Shown here in pieces: positions 8,652 to 17,838 of a DNA stretch of 64,000 nt; the stretch's first letter is position 1, and every line of letters starts with the position of its first letter. The stretch is from NCBI RefSeq assembly GCF_016654015.1, contig NZ_JAEPWM010000010.1, positions 124,001 through 188,000 of the forward strand, in the 5' to 3' direction. The position numbers and the translations under genes are program-made. This DNA is from Ramlibacter ginsenosidimutans. Its GTDB lineage: Bacteria; Pseudomonadota; Gammaproteobacteria; Burkholderiales; Burkholderiaceae_C. The notes beneath the pieces were generated by a model. That model was given only the letters and a program-made list of their open reading frames with translations. It ran no database searches and had not been told where the DNA came from.

Positions 8652-10349
8652 TTACTGCGCGAGCACCATCGCGAAGTAGCCGAAGATCGTCAGCAGGATC
8701 CCCGAGACCGCATACGCGACCGGGAAGCCGATCCACGGCACCGTGCTGTTGATCTCCTTGGCCGCTTCGCGGCAAGGACCCGAGTGCGAACGCGCACCGG
8801 CGACGCCCCCCATCAGCACCGCGGGGTTGATCTTGAACACGTGGTAGCCGAGCGCCCAGACGACGAAGGGCGGGATCGTGCAGGCGACGAAGCCGACCAG
8901 GAAGATCTTCAGCGCCACCGCGCCGGTCAGCTGCGCCAGCAGCGAGTTGCCGGCGTTGATGCCGACGATCGCCACGAACACCACCAGTCCCAGGTCCTCC
9001 AGGATGTTGCGCGCCGCGTTCGGCGTGTTGCCGAAGAAGCGCAGCCGCGACTGCAGCGAGGACACGATCACGCCCGAGACCAGCAGGCCGCCGGCATTGC
9101 CCAGGCCCACGCTGGCGCCGAAGGCCGGGAACGAGATCGCGCCGATCAGCAGGCCCAGGATCATGCCCACGGACAGCGTCAGCAGGTCGGTGGCGGTGCT
9201 GGGCGTGGCGAAGCGGCCCAGCAGGGTGGCCGCCTTCGTCACCGCGTCCGGCAGGCCGGCGACGTACACCACGTCCATGCGCTGCAGCGTGGTGCCGCTG
9301 CCCGCCGGGATCGGCTGGCCGGCACGCTCGATGCGCGTGACCACCAGCTGGCCGGCCAGGTCGCCTTTGAAGGACCCGAGCTCGCGGTCGACGGCATCCT
9401 TGTTCGTCAGCAGGATTTCCGCCTGCGCGAGCGGTACGTTCAGCACGCGCGCATCGTCGATCTCGGTCCCGACCAGGCCGAGCTTGGTCGTCATGTCGGC
9501 GCGCGTTCCCGCGAGCGCGACCACATCGCCCAGCGCGAGCTTCAGGGACGGATCGGCGCCCAGGAGTTCGTCGCCCCGGCGCACGTTCAGCACGCGGTAC
9601 TCCGGGTTCTGCTGGCGGAACTCGGAGATGGTCCTGCCGCCCAGTGCGGCGTTCTCCAGCTTGTAGGCGCGCGTGGCGAAGGGGCGGTAGCCCGTGAGCG
9701 CGACGTCGTCGACGTTGCGCACGCCGTGCTCGCGCTCGTATTCGAGCGCAGCGGCCTTGGCGTCCACGCCCCACCACTTGGGCAGGTACTTGCAGATCAG
9801 GATGATGCCGACCGTGCCCCAGATGTAGCTGATGCCGTACGACAGCGCGATCATCGCGGAGACCTGCTCAGGCGTGGTGCCCGGCGCAAGCTTCACCGCG
9901 CCCTGCGTCACCGCCTGTTCGGCCGAGCCGATGGCCGCCGACATGGTCTGCGAGCCCGCGAGCAGGCCGCCGGCGGCGCCGGTCGGCAGGCCGGTCCACT
10001 TCGCGCCGATGACCACCAGGCCCAGCCCGAGGACCGAGGAGATCACCGCGAGCAGCGTGAACGTCAGCCCGTCACCCTTGAGGCTGTTGACGAACGACGG
10101 GCCCACGCGCAGGCCGACACCGTACATGAACAGGTAGTAGAAGAGGCTCTTGGCGAACGTGTTCAGCTCCAGCTTCACGCCGTACACCGAAGCCCACGTC
10201 GAGAGGCCGCAGCCGATGATGATCGCGGCGGCCACCATCCCCAGCCCGTAGCCCTTGAAGCTGAACTTGCCGACCCACACGGCCAGGCCGACCGCGATGA
10301 ACAACAGGGCGAACGGGTTGTTCGCCATCCATTGGAAGAACTCTTTCAT
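8652..10349 (-). CDS. Aspartate:alanine exchanger-family transporter (first of pair)
   Basis: A 565-residue AAEx-family antiporter with the same architecture as its downstream neighbour: helices at 1-165, RCK_C-type domains about 215-370 (LKLALGDVVALAGTRADM), a second helix bundle to the end. Seen: GGLLAGSQTMSAAIGSAEQAV in the first half and GGVAGARSHSGPCREA in the second, aligned with the pseudo-repeat motifs of the partner but with different polar residues. The two are diverged paralogues and may form a heteromeric carrier or carry different substrates. ATG lies 26 nt after the decarboxylase stop, so the three genes look like one operon. Confidence 0.9.
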   Translation of the reverse strand: MKEFFQWMANNPFALLFIAVGLAVWVGKFSFKGYGLGMVAAAIIIGCGLSTWASVYGVKLELNTFAKSLFYYLFMYGVGLRVGPSFVNSLKGDGLTFTLLAVISSVLGLGLVVIGAKWTGLPTGAAGGLLAGSQTMSAAIGSAEQAVTQGAVKLAPGTTPEQVSAMIALSYGISYIWGTVGIILICKYLPKWWGVDAKAAALEYEREHGVRNVDDVALTGYRPFATRAYKLENAALGGRTISEFRQQNPEYRVLNVRRGDELLGADPSLKLALGDVVALAGTRADMTTKLGLVGTEIDDARVLNVPLAQAEILLTNKDAVDRELGSFKGDLAGQLVVTRIERAGQPIPAGSGTTLQRMDVVYVAGLPDAVTKAATLLGRFATPSTATDLLTLSVGMILGLLIGAISFPAFGASVGLGNAGGLLVSGVIVSSLQSRLRFFGNTPNAARNILEDLGLVVFVAIVGINAGNSLLAQLTGAVALKIFLVGFVACTIPPFVVWALGYHVFKINPAVLMGGVAGARSHSGPCREAAKEINSTVPWIGFPVAYAVSGILLTIFGYFAMVLAQ

Positions 10350-10374
10350 TCGAAACTCCTAGACGGCTGCGTTT

Positions 10375-13167
10375 CTACAGGTCGGTGGCCGCGCCCTTTT
10401 TCGCGCGCTTGCCCAGCGAATCCGGCTTCAGCAGCTTCAGTCCCAGCGAAGCGTTGTAGCCATGGATCTCCTTCACGTCGAGCTTGCGCATGAACGTGAT
10501 CGTGTCCGCCTCGATCACCTGGCCCGGCACCATGATCGGGAAGCCCGGCGGATAGGGGATGACGAAGTTGGCCGAGACCAGCGGCGGGCCCGAGCGGACG
10601 CGCTCGTCGATCTGCGGGTCCTGGAGCTTGATGTGCTCGCAGTCGTGCTCGCGGTAGGCAGTGAAGAACGCGGCGCGCATGTGGCCCTGGGACGTTCCGC
10701 TTTCGACGCTGTCGCGGAACGCGTCGTGGAAGCGGCTGAAGTTCGGCAGGTCGGGCACGTCCTCCATCAGCGACTTCACGCGTGCCGCGAACGCTTCCTT
10801 CTCCACCGCGTCGGCTTCCTGCAGCCGCTGCTCGACTTCACGCGCGCAGTCGGCCAGCACCTTCAGCAGGTGGGCAACGTCGCTGCGCGTGTTGTTGATG
10901 TTGGTCTGCACCAGGATGGAGTTGCGCGAGGTCTTGTTGATCTGCACGTCGTACTTCGACGCCAGCAGGCCCTTGAACTGCGTGCCGTCGTAGCCGGCGC
11001 GGCCGGTGACGACGGTCAGCCGCGTGGGGTCGAGCGCGAACTCGTCCTCCTCCCACGCGTCGATCACCTTCTCCCAGGTGGCGCCGCCGTTGGCGCGCCC
11101 GTAGTCCTCCACGCCGGAGGCGCGGAACTCCGCGGGCACCATCTCGCCGGGCGTGAGGATGTGGAAGTACTTGGAGATCATCGGGTGGCTGTTCACCTGC
11201 CGGCGCAGGTCCAGCGCCAGGTCGATGGCGTTCATCACCAGCTCGTAGCCTTCCAGTTCCATCTGCCGGCGCGCCAGGTCGAGCGACGCGATGATCTGCT
11301 GGTTGGGCGAGGTCGAGGTGTGCGTGTAGAACGCCTCGTGGAACTGTTCCTCCACCTTGTGGAAGTCCTGGTCGCGCACGGCGATCATCGACCCCTGGCG
11401 CAGCGCCGACATCGACTTGTGCGTGGAGTTCGTCTGGTACACGCGGATGCGCGCGGTGTCCGGGTCGGGCAGCAGGTGCGTGTCCAGCAGCGACGCGTCG
11501 TTCGGGTCCAGGTCCTTGCCGACCTTGCCCTTCATCTTCGCCTTCCACTCGTCGTAGCGCTTGCGGTACTCGGGCGAGCCGAGCATTTCCTCGAGCCGCT
11601 GGGCCGCGCCCATGGCGGTGCGCCGGCGGTGGAACGGCGAGAAGCGCGCGAAGCCGAACCAGGCCTCGTCCCACAGGAAGACCAGGTCCGGCTTGATCGC
11701 CAGGCATTCCTCCATCACGCGGCGGCAGTTGTACATGTGGCCGTCGAATGTGCAGTTCGTGAGGTCCAGCACGCGCGCCTTGTCCAGCTTGCCCTCGGCC
11801 TTGAGGGTCAGCAGCGCCTGCTTGATCGTGCGCAGCGGCACGGCGCCGTACATGGAGTACTCCACCATCGGGTAGGCCTCCAGGTACAGCGGCTGCGAAC
11901 CCGCGAGCACCAGCCCGTAGTGATGCGACTTGTGGCAGTTGCGGTCGATCAGGATGATGTCGCCCGGCTGGCACAGCGCCTGTACGACGATCTTGTTGGA
12001 CGTCGACGTGCCGTTGGTGCCGAAGAAGACCTTGTCGGCGCCGAACGCGCGGGCCGCCTTGTCCTGCGCGTCCTTGATGTTGCCTGCCGGATCCAGCAGG
12101 CTGTCGAGGCCGCCCGTGGTGGCCGAGGACTCGGCCAGGAACAGGTTGGCGCCGTAGAACTGGCCCATGTCCTTGATCCAGTTCGACTTGAAGATCGACT
12201 TGCCGCGCGCCACCGGCAGCGCGTGGAAGGTGCCGATCGGCCGGGCCGCGTACTTCTTCAGGTTGTCGAAGAAGGGCGTCGTGTAACGCTCGGTGATGCC
12301 GGCGAGGATGCTCAGGTGCACCTCCAGCAGTTCCTCCATCTCGTAGAACACGCGGCGCACCAGCCGGCTCTGCTCGCTCGTGGCGGCGGCTTCGACGCTG
12401 CGCTCGCTCACGAGGTAGATGTCCAGCTCGGGGCGGATCTTCTTGATCGCGCGGGCCAGCGACAGGCCGTAGCTGGTCGGCATGCCGTCGTCCTCGATGC
12501 CGAAGCGCTGCAGCAGCCGGCCCAGTGCGGTGAGCGCATGGCGTGACTTGTAGGGGAAGCCGTCGTACACCACGACGGCTTGCAGGTTGGTGTTGATGAT
12601 CGCTGCGACCACCGCGTCCTCGAAGCTGCCCACGGGCACGGACTCGTAGATGAACGGGTCTTCCGGGCGGCGCAGCTTGTGCAGTTCGCGCGGCGAGGCA
12701 CCGCTGCCGGCGCGTACGCTTTCGGGCGCGACGACCAGCAGTTCGAAATAGGGGCGTTGCGCGGCCTCACTGGCCAGGCCGGGCGGCAGCCGATCGGCGA
12801 AATTCGACTCGGCCTCCTCGTCGATGTTCCAGGCGCTCGGGTCGCGGCGGTAGGAGCCGGAGAAGATCGAGCTCTTGATGCGGTTCAGGGCGGTCGCCAG
12901 TCCCTGAGCGTCGCCGCCGGAGACCAGCTCGCGCACCGTGCGCATCAGGGCAGGACCGGGAAAGGCCCAGTACTGTTCGAGCGGCTCCAGCTCGTCCAGC
13001 AGCGTGACTATCTCCGTGGCCAGCTTGTCGCTGCTGCCGCGGCCCGCGCCCCACGCGTCGGCGCAGGCGGCGAGTTGGCTCCAGCGATCGCGCCGTGCGT
13101 CGGTGGCGGAAAAGAAATCGGCGAGCGAGAGTTCGCTGGGCTTGGCGGCGGCTTTGTCCTTGGCCAT
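10375..13167 (-). CDS. Orn/Lys/Arg decarboxylase family protein (long form)
   Basis: A 930-residue PLP-dependent basic amino acid decarboxylase (fold-type I). N-terminal receiver-like wing domain to ~250, PLP large domain from about 330 (FFGTNGTSTSNKIVVQAL), Asp of the cofactor pocket in VFLWDEAWFGFARF, Schiff-base Lys584 in NSTHKSMSALRQGSM, and the family C-terminal domain ending near 900 (PYPPGFPIMVPG). It is longer than the ~715-760 residues of CadA/SpeC/AdiA but matches a longer class seen in proteobacteria. ATG 13167 has GGAGG 7 nt upstream. Followed by two antiporters, it likely consumes protons while making an amine for exchange. Specificity is not readable. Confidence 0.92.
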   Translation of the reverse strand: MAKDKAAAKPSELSLADFFSATDARRDRWSQLAACADAWGAGRGSSDKLATEIVTLLDELEPLEQYWAFPGPALMRTVRELVSGGDAQGLATALNRIKSSIFSGSYRRDPSAWNIDEEAESNFADRLPPGLASEAAQRPYFELLVVAPESVRAGSGASPRELHKLRRPEDPFIYESVPVGSFEDAVVAAIINTNLQAVVVYDGFPYKSRHALTALGRLLQRFGIEDDGMPTSYGLSLARAIKKIRPELDIYLVSERSVEAAATSEQSRLVRRVFYEMEELLEVHLSILAGITERYTTPFFDNLKKYAARPIGTFHALPVARGKSIFKSNWIKDMGQFYGANLFLAESSATTGGLDSLLDPAGNIKDAQDKAARAFGADKVFFGTNGTSTSNKIVVQALCQPGDIILIDRNCHKSHHYGLVLAGSQPLYLEAYPMVEYSMYGAVPLRTIKQALLTLKAEGKLDKARVLDLTNCTFDGHMYNCRRVMEECLAIKPDLVFLWDEAWFGFARFSPFHRRRTAMGAAQRLEEMLGSPEYRKRYDEWKAKMKGKVGKDLDPNDASLLDTHLLPDPDTARIRVYQTNSTHKSMSALRQGSMIAVRDQDFHKVEEQFHEAFYTHTSTSPNQQIIASLDLARRQMELEGYELVMNAIDLALDLRRQVNSHPMISKYFHILTPGEMVPAEFRASGVEDYGRANGGATWEKVIDAWEEDEFALDPTRLTVVTGRAGYDGTQFKGLLASKYDVQINKTSRNSILVQTNINNTRSDVAHLLKVLADCAREVEQRLQEADAVEKEAFAARVKSLMEDVPDLPNFSRFHDAFRDSVESGTSQGHMRAAFFTAYREHDCEHIKLQDPQIDERVRSGPPLVSANFVIPYPPGFPIMVPGQVIEADTITFMRKLDVKEIHGYNASLGLKLLKPDSLGKRAKKGAATDL

Positions 13168-13362
13168 GAAATCCTCCAGGGAAACGGGACAGTTACTGCG
13201 GGCAGCAGGGAGCGTCCAGCGTAGGCCCGCCCCCTCGGAGCAGACATGGGGGAAAGGGGCAATCGCCTCCGTCCGGTTCCCGGTAGGCCCAAAGGGCAAT
13301 TGGCCCGAGGCGGCGAGTGCGGCACCGTCGCAGGGGTATTACCCCCAAGAGCGGAGCACCTC

Positions 13363-13926
13363 ATGACATCGCGACGCACCCTCGCCTGGGCGACGCTTCT
13401 GGCGCCGCTCGCGGCCCACGCCTCCTTCCTTTCCGGCGAGGCGTTGGACACGGCCGCCAACTGGCTCTCCTGGTTCATCATCGTCCTCGTGCCGGTCGTG
13501 GGCATCGCGGTGTTCCTGTTCATCCACGTGCTGCCGGAGAAGATCGCGGAGAAGCGGCACCACCCGCACAAGGACTCGATCAAGGTGCTGTGCATCCTGT
13601 CGCTGTTCTTCGGCGGCATGCTGTGGCCCTTCGCCTGGCTGTGGGCGTACACGCGGCCGGTCGGCTACCGCGCGATCTACGGCACCGACAAGCACGAGGA
13701 CTACTACCTCGAACAGGGCGAACTCGCGCTGGAAGGCAAGCTGCCCTCCGAAGAAGTCGAGCACCTGCGTGACGAGCTGGCCGCCATGGACGGCAAGGGC
13801 CCGCTGCCGCCGAAGCTGCGGGTGCTGGCCGAGAAGCTGGGCGTCGAGCGCGTCAAGCCCTTGCCGCCGATCATTCCGATCCGCACCGCCGCGCCCGCCG
13901 AAACCGCCACCGGAGGGACCAGGTAA
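13363..13926 (+). CDS. DUF3302 inner-membrane protein (YibI-like)
   Basis: A 187-residue protein with an N-terminal signal-like helix (residues 5-20), a membrane helix WFIIVLVPVVGIAVFLFIHV, the conserved PEKIAEKRHHPHKDSI loop and a second helix ILSLFFGGMLWPFAWLWAY. This is the DUF3302 pattern of E. coli YibI, which also neighbours an HlyD-like gene (yibH). The C-terminal 80 residues are soluble and Pro-rich. Its stop overlaps the HlyD gene start (TAATG), so the three genes to 16525 are an operon. It may assist the adaptor protein; the role is unproven. Confidence 0.88.
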   Translation: MTSRRTLAWATLLAPLAAHASFLSGEALDTAANWLSWFIIVLVPVVGIAVFLFIHVLPEKIAEKRHHPHKDSIKVLCILSLFFGGMLWPFAWLWAYTRPVGYRAIYGTDKHEDYYLEQGELALEGKLPSEEVEHLRDELAAMDGKGPLPPKLRVLAEKLGVERVKPLPPIIPIRTAAPAETATGGTR

Positions 13927-15143
13927 TGGAAGTCCTGCTGCTCGGCATCTATTCGTTCTTCGTCTGGCTCATCTTTTTCAAGTTCAAGTGGCTGCCGTGG
14001 AACACCACTTCGCAGGTGATCGTGATCACGCTGCCCATCGTGGGCCTCACCGCCCTGATCCTCGCGCTGAACGCAGTGGCGCCGTCCTCGCATGACGTGC
14101 GCGTCGTCAAGTACTACGCCAACATGTCCTCGTACGTGCGCGGCCGCGTCGTGTACGTTGCCGAAGGCAACAAGCCGCTGAGGAAGGGCGACGTCCTGTA
14201 CAGGATCGATCCGACGCCTTACCAGCTGCAGGTGAATGCGCTGGAAGCGCAGCTCGCCAACTCCGTGGGCAGCAGCAAGGAGCTGGAGGAACAGCTCTCC
14301 GGCTCCGTGGCGCAGGTGGCGCAATCGAAGTCCGCCATCGACCAGGCGAGCTCGCGCGTCGCGTCGGCCGCCGCCGACCTGGAACTCGCCACCAAGCGCG
14401 TCGCCCAGAACCGCGAACTGGTGGCCAAGGGTGCCGGCAACCGGTTCGACCTGGAACAGGCCGAGACCAACCTGCGCAGCGCGCAGAGCGCGATGGACAG
14501 CGCACGCAGCGCGGAGGCGCAGGCGCGCGGTGCCCTGGCTCAGGCGCTCGCGGGTGAGCGCCAGATCCGCCAGCGCATGGGCGCGAAGTCCGGCGGCGAG
14601 TGGGCGCAGATCGCGCAGACCCGCGCGCAGCTGGAACAGGCCAAGTTCGACCTGTCGCAGACCACCGTCGTGGCGCCGGCCAACGGCACGCCGATCAACG
14701 TGCAGCTGCGTCCCGGTGCGCTGATCGCGACGGCCGCCAACGCGCCGGCGCTCACGTTCGTGGAAGACGAGTTCAGCGTCATCGCGCTCTACGAGCAGAA
14801 CGAGCTCACCAAGGTCAGGCCCGGCGACGAAGCGGAGATCGTGCTCGAGACACTGCCGGGCGAGATCATCAAGGCGAAGGTGGACTCGATCGTGTGGGCC
14901 CAGGGCCAGGGCCAGGTGGTCAACACCGTGGGCCTGCCGCAGACCGGCGCCGCCGGCCCGCCGCCCGGGCGCTTCCCCGTCAAGCTGTCGGTGGACCCGA
15001 AGTTCCGGGATGTCTTCTTCGCCGCCGGCGCGCGCGGCAACGCGGCGATCTACACCGAGCACGTCGAGGAGATCCAGATCCTGCGCAAGGTGATCCTGCG
15101 CATCAACACCAAGATCAACTACCTGATCCTGAAGCTGCACTGA
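13926..15143 (+). CDS. HlyD/EmrA-family membrane fusion protein (YibH-like)
   Basis: A 405-residue periplasmic adaptor. Two N-terminal hydrophobic helices (residues 3-20 and 30-50) anchor it. A lipoyl-like half motif follows (VRGRVVYVAEGNKPLRKGDVLYRIDP), then a long alpha-hairpin coiled coil (about 95-215), the second half motif (TTVVAPANGTPINVQLRPG) and a beta-barrel domain. Adaptors of this kind link an inner-membrane pump to an outer-membrane channel. The next gene is such a channel, overlapping by 1 nt (TGATG). No canonical pump gene lies in the operon. Confidence 0.92.
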   Translation: MEVLLLGIYSFFVWLIFFKFKWLPWNTTSQVIVITLPIVGLTALILALNAVAPSSHDVRVVKYYANMSSYVRGRVVYVAEGNKPLRKGDVLYRIDPTPYQLQVNALEAQLANSVGSSKELEEQLSGSVAQVAQSKSAIDQASSRVASAAADLELATKRVAQNRELVAKGAGNRFDLEQAETNLRSAQSAMDSARSAEAQARGALAQALAGERQIRQRMGAKSGGEWAQIAQTRAQLEQAKFDLSQTTVVAPANGTPINVQLRPGALIATAANAPALTFVEDEFSVIALYEQNELTKVRPGDEAEIVLETLPGEIIKAKVDSIVWAQGQGQVVNTVGLPQTGAAGPPPGRFPVKLSVDPKFRDVFFAAGARGNAAIYTEHVEEIQILRKVILRINTKINYLILKLH

Positions 15144-16525
15144 TGGACCGCTCTGCACTGCGCCCCCTCGCACTGGCGGCGGCCGCGGCGCTCGCCGGCT
15201 GCGCGCTGGTGAAGACGCCCGACGCACCGCAGCTGAAGGAGCTGTCGCTGCCCAACACACAGCTGCCGAGCCAGTGGACGGCGGCTCCGACACCGCCCGG
15301 ACCCGTGGTGAACGGCTGGCTCACCGAGTTCCACGACCCCCAGCTGGAGAAGCTGGTCGCGGAAGCGATGACCTACAACCCCGACCTGCAGATCGCGGCC
15401 GCGCGCGTCGAGGCCGCCGAGGCGAGCGCGCGCGCGGCCGGCGCAGCCCTGTATCCGCAGGTGAACCTCGCCGGCCATGGCGGCGGCAAGCTGGGCGGCG
15501 ATGGCAGCGGCGTGCAAGGCATCGGCCTGTTCGCCAGCTGGGAGCTGGACCTGTGGGGCCGCGTGCGCGCGCAGCGCGCCGCCGCGACGGCGCAGTACGA
15601 ATCGCAGGTGCTCGACACCGCCTACGCGCGCCAGTCGATCGCCGCACTGGTGGCCAAGAGCTGGTTCCTCGCGCGCGAGGCCGCGGTGCAGCGCGCGCTC
15701 GCCGGCGAGATGATCAGCTCGTCGCAGGCGCTGGTCGACCTCTCGCGCGACCGCGTCCGCGTCGGCAAGACCGACGAACTCGAAGTGAGCCAGGCGGAGG
15801 CCAGCGCCCTCTCGTACAGCGACCTGCAGCTGCAGGCCGAGATCGCGCGCCAGAACGCGCTGCGCGCCATCGAGATCCTGGCCGGCCGCTACCCGTCCGC
15901 CACCGTCGAGCCCGGACTGACCTTGCCGGCGCTGCCGGGGCCCGTACCCGCCGGCCTGCCTTCGGAGCTGCTGGAGCGCCGCCCCGACGTGCGCGCCGCC
16001 GAGCGCCGCGTGGCCGCCGCCTTCTACCGCACGCAGCAGGCCCAGGCCGCGCGCCTGCCCACCATCTCGCTGACGGCAGGCGTGAGCAGCATCACGAGCG
16101 AGCTGTTCGTGATGAAGGAACGCGACAACCCGGTGTGGAGCGTGGGCGGCACCCTCCTGGCGCCCATCTTCAACGCCGGTGCGCTGCAGGCGCAGGTGGA
16201 CGTGCGCACCGCCGAACAGAAAGCGGCGATTGCCGACTACGGCCGCATCGGTTCGCGCGCCTTCGGCGAAGTCGAAAGCGCGCTGTCGCAATCGTTCAAC
16301 CTCGACACGCGCGCGGACGTGCTGGTGCGCGCCGTGCGCGCGAACGAATCGGCCGTGGGCTATGCGCGCACCCGCTTCGAAGTCGGGAGCTCGGACCTGC
16401 GCGGCGTGCAGCAGCAGCAGCTCGCCCTGCACGCGGCGCGCGCGACGCTCGCGCACGTGCAGGCGGAGCGCCTGATCCAGCGGGTGAACCTGCACCTGGC
16501 GCTGGGCGGCGGGTTCGAGCCGTGA
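15143..16525 (+). CDS. NodT-family outer-membrane efflux lipoprotein
   Basis: A 460-residue TolC-like outer membrane factor. A signal peptide with lipobox LAGC places the acylated Cys near residue 19. Two OEP repeats follow: first copy around residues 50-240 (WLTEFHDPQLEKLVAEAMTYNPDL) and second from about 265 (PSELLERRPDVRAAERRVAAA), the classic NodT/OprM signature. The helical-repeat tail includes YARTRFEVGSSDLRGVQQQQ. It overlaps the HlyD gene by one base. It forms the outer duct of a tripartite efflux or secretion system with its neighbours; the substrate is unknown. Confidence 0.94.
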   Translation: MDRSALRPLALAAAAALAGCALVKTPDAPQLKELSLPNTQLPSQWTAAPTPPGPVVNGWLTEFHDPQLEKLVAEAMTYNPDLQIAAARVEAAEASARAAGAALYPQVNLAGHGGGKLGGDGSGVQGIGLFASWELDLWGRVRAQRAAATAQYESQVLDTAYARQSIAALVAKSWFLAREAAVQRALAGEMISSSQALVDLSRDRVRVGKTDELEVSQAEASALSYSDLQLQAEIARQNALRAIEILAGRYPSATVEPGLTLPALPGPVPAGLPSELLERRPDVRAAERRVAAAFYRTQQAQAARLPTISLTAGVSSITSELFVMKERDNPVWSVGGTLLAPIFNAGALQAQVDVRTAEQKAAIADYGRIGSRAFGEVESALSQSFNLDTRADVLVRAVRANESAVGYARTRFEVGSSDLRGVQQQQLALHAARATLAHVQAERLIQRVNLHLALGGGFEP

Positions 16526-16553
16526 TGCCTGGGCGCAGAGGTCCGCATCCGTT

Positions 16554-16991
16554 TCATCGATCCGACTGCGCAGCACGCGCCAGCACCGGTACCGCACTCA
16601 CCAGCGCTGCCGCCAGGATTCCCAGCACTGTCTCCACGAGCCGGTCGCGCGCGTGCTCCCACGGGTTCGCCGAGAAGCTCACGAGCACGATGCCGCTCAC
16701 GTAGCCGGCCACCTTGGCGGCCGGGGGCCGGTTCATGAGCTGGCACAGGAACATGGGCACGAGTACGGCGCCGACCACGGCCAGCGCGCCGGGCTGCACG
16801 AACAGGGTCGCCACGCAGCCCGTTGTGGCACCGATGGCCGTGCCGATCAGCCGCGGGATCGCCAGCTTGCGGGTCTTCGCGGCGTCGATGTCCGTGACGA
16901 TGACCGCGCTCACCAGGGCATACAGCGGACTGGCCAGCCCGAGCAGCATCGCCACACCCACGGCCAGGCCCGCGCCGATCGCAGCGCGCAC
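16554..16991 (-). CDS. Aromatic-acid-exporter-like (FUSC/ArAE_1-type) small membrane protein
   Basis: A 145-residue membrane protein with four hydrophobic segments. The sequence RAAIGAGLAVGVAMLLGLAS, then AVIVTDIDAAKTRKLAIPRLIGTAIGA and the closing DRLVETVLGILAAALVSAV follow the half-size aromatic acid exporter/FUSC pattern. No ATG fits. The listed GTG (16991) is in frame, but the alignable protein seems to extend about 8 residues upstream (PIIDALRLP), so the true start may be a rare codon there. Convergent with the efflux operon, 28 nt from its end, and could supply the missing inner-membrane component; that is speculation. Confidence 0.75.
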   Translation of the reverse strand: MRAAIGAGLAVGVAMLLGLASPLYALVSAVIVTDIDAAKTRKLAIPRLIGTAIGATTGCVATLFVQPGALAVVGAVLVPMFLCQLMNRPPAAKVAGYVSGIVLVSFSANPWEHARDRLVETVLGILAAALVSAVPVLARAAQSDR

Positions 16992-17131
16992 CGGCAGGCG
17001 CAGGGCGTCGATGATGGGGATGGGAGTGCTCCTGGAACCGGAAGCACTCTAGGGCGCGCGCGGCGGGAGGCGAATGGGACCTTGGTCGGATCGGGACTGC
17101 GGATGATGAACGCGGGTGCCAGGCCCGCTCC

Positions 17132-17782
17132 CTACAGCAAGGCGGCTGCCGCCCGCGCTCCACGCTCCGCCACTCTCACGAGCGCGGCCACGGAGCGTAC
17201 GCCGATCTTTGCCATGCCCCGCGCCCGGTGCACCTTCACGGTCTTTTCCGTGATATCCAGGTCGCCGGCGATCTGCTTGTTCAGGCGCCCCTCCATGACG
17301 AGTTCCACGACCTCCCGCTCACGGGGAGACAAGGTGTCGAACCTCTCCCGCACCTCCTGCACGGTCCGACGGTTCGCGCGATCCCGGGCATCCCGCGCCA
17401 ATGCGGCTTCGACCGCGGCGAGCAGCTCCGTTTCGTCCACCGGCTTGCGCAGGAAGTCCACGGCGCCCCGCCGCATCGCCGCGGCGCAGGCCGGCACGTC
17501 CGCCAGGCCGCTGAGAAAGACGAGAGGTGGGCCCGCGTGCCGCCGGAGCAGTTCCGACTGGAGCGCGAGCCCGTCCATCCCCGGCATCGAGATATCGACG
17601 ACGGCGCATCCCGCATCGTCATCGTACGACGCCAGGAATGCCTCCGCGTTGTCGTGCGGCACGACGACGAAGTCATGCATACGCAGCAGGCGCGCGACCG
17701 CGGTCAGCACCATGGGATCGTCATCGACGAAGTGAACCGTGCGCGATGTCCTCTCCGTCGCGCATTGCGCGCTGTTCTTCAT
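17132..17782 (-). CDS. FixJ/NarL-type response regulator (receiver + LuxR HTH)
   Basis: A 216-residue two-domain regulator. The receiver domain (about 15-130) has the acidic pair in FVDDDP, phospho-acceptor Asp63 in VVDISMPGMDG and Lys in FLRKPVDE. The LuxR HTH (about 150-210) reads LSPREREVVELVMEGRLNKQIAGDLDITEKTVKVHR. Start is ATG at 17782 (MKNSAQ), with a purine-rich site just upstream. No histidine kinase is nearby. It is divergent from the AraC gene across 56 bases, so it may control it. Target and signal are unknown. Confidence 0.92.
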   Translation of the reverse strand: MKNSAQCATERTSRTVHFVDDDPMVLTAVARLLRMHDFVVVPHDNAEAFLASYDDDAGCAVVDISMPGMDGLALQSELLRRHAGPPLVFLSGLADVPACAAAMRRGAVDFLRKPVDETELLAAVEAALARDARDRANRRTVQEVRERFDTLSPREREVVELVMEGRLNKQIAGDLDITEKTVKVHRARGMAKIGVRSVAALVRVAERGARAAAALL

Positions 17783-17838
17783 GACTTCTGCTCCATTGGG
17801 CACCACAGCGTAGGACGGAGTGCCGCGGCAAGGCACGC

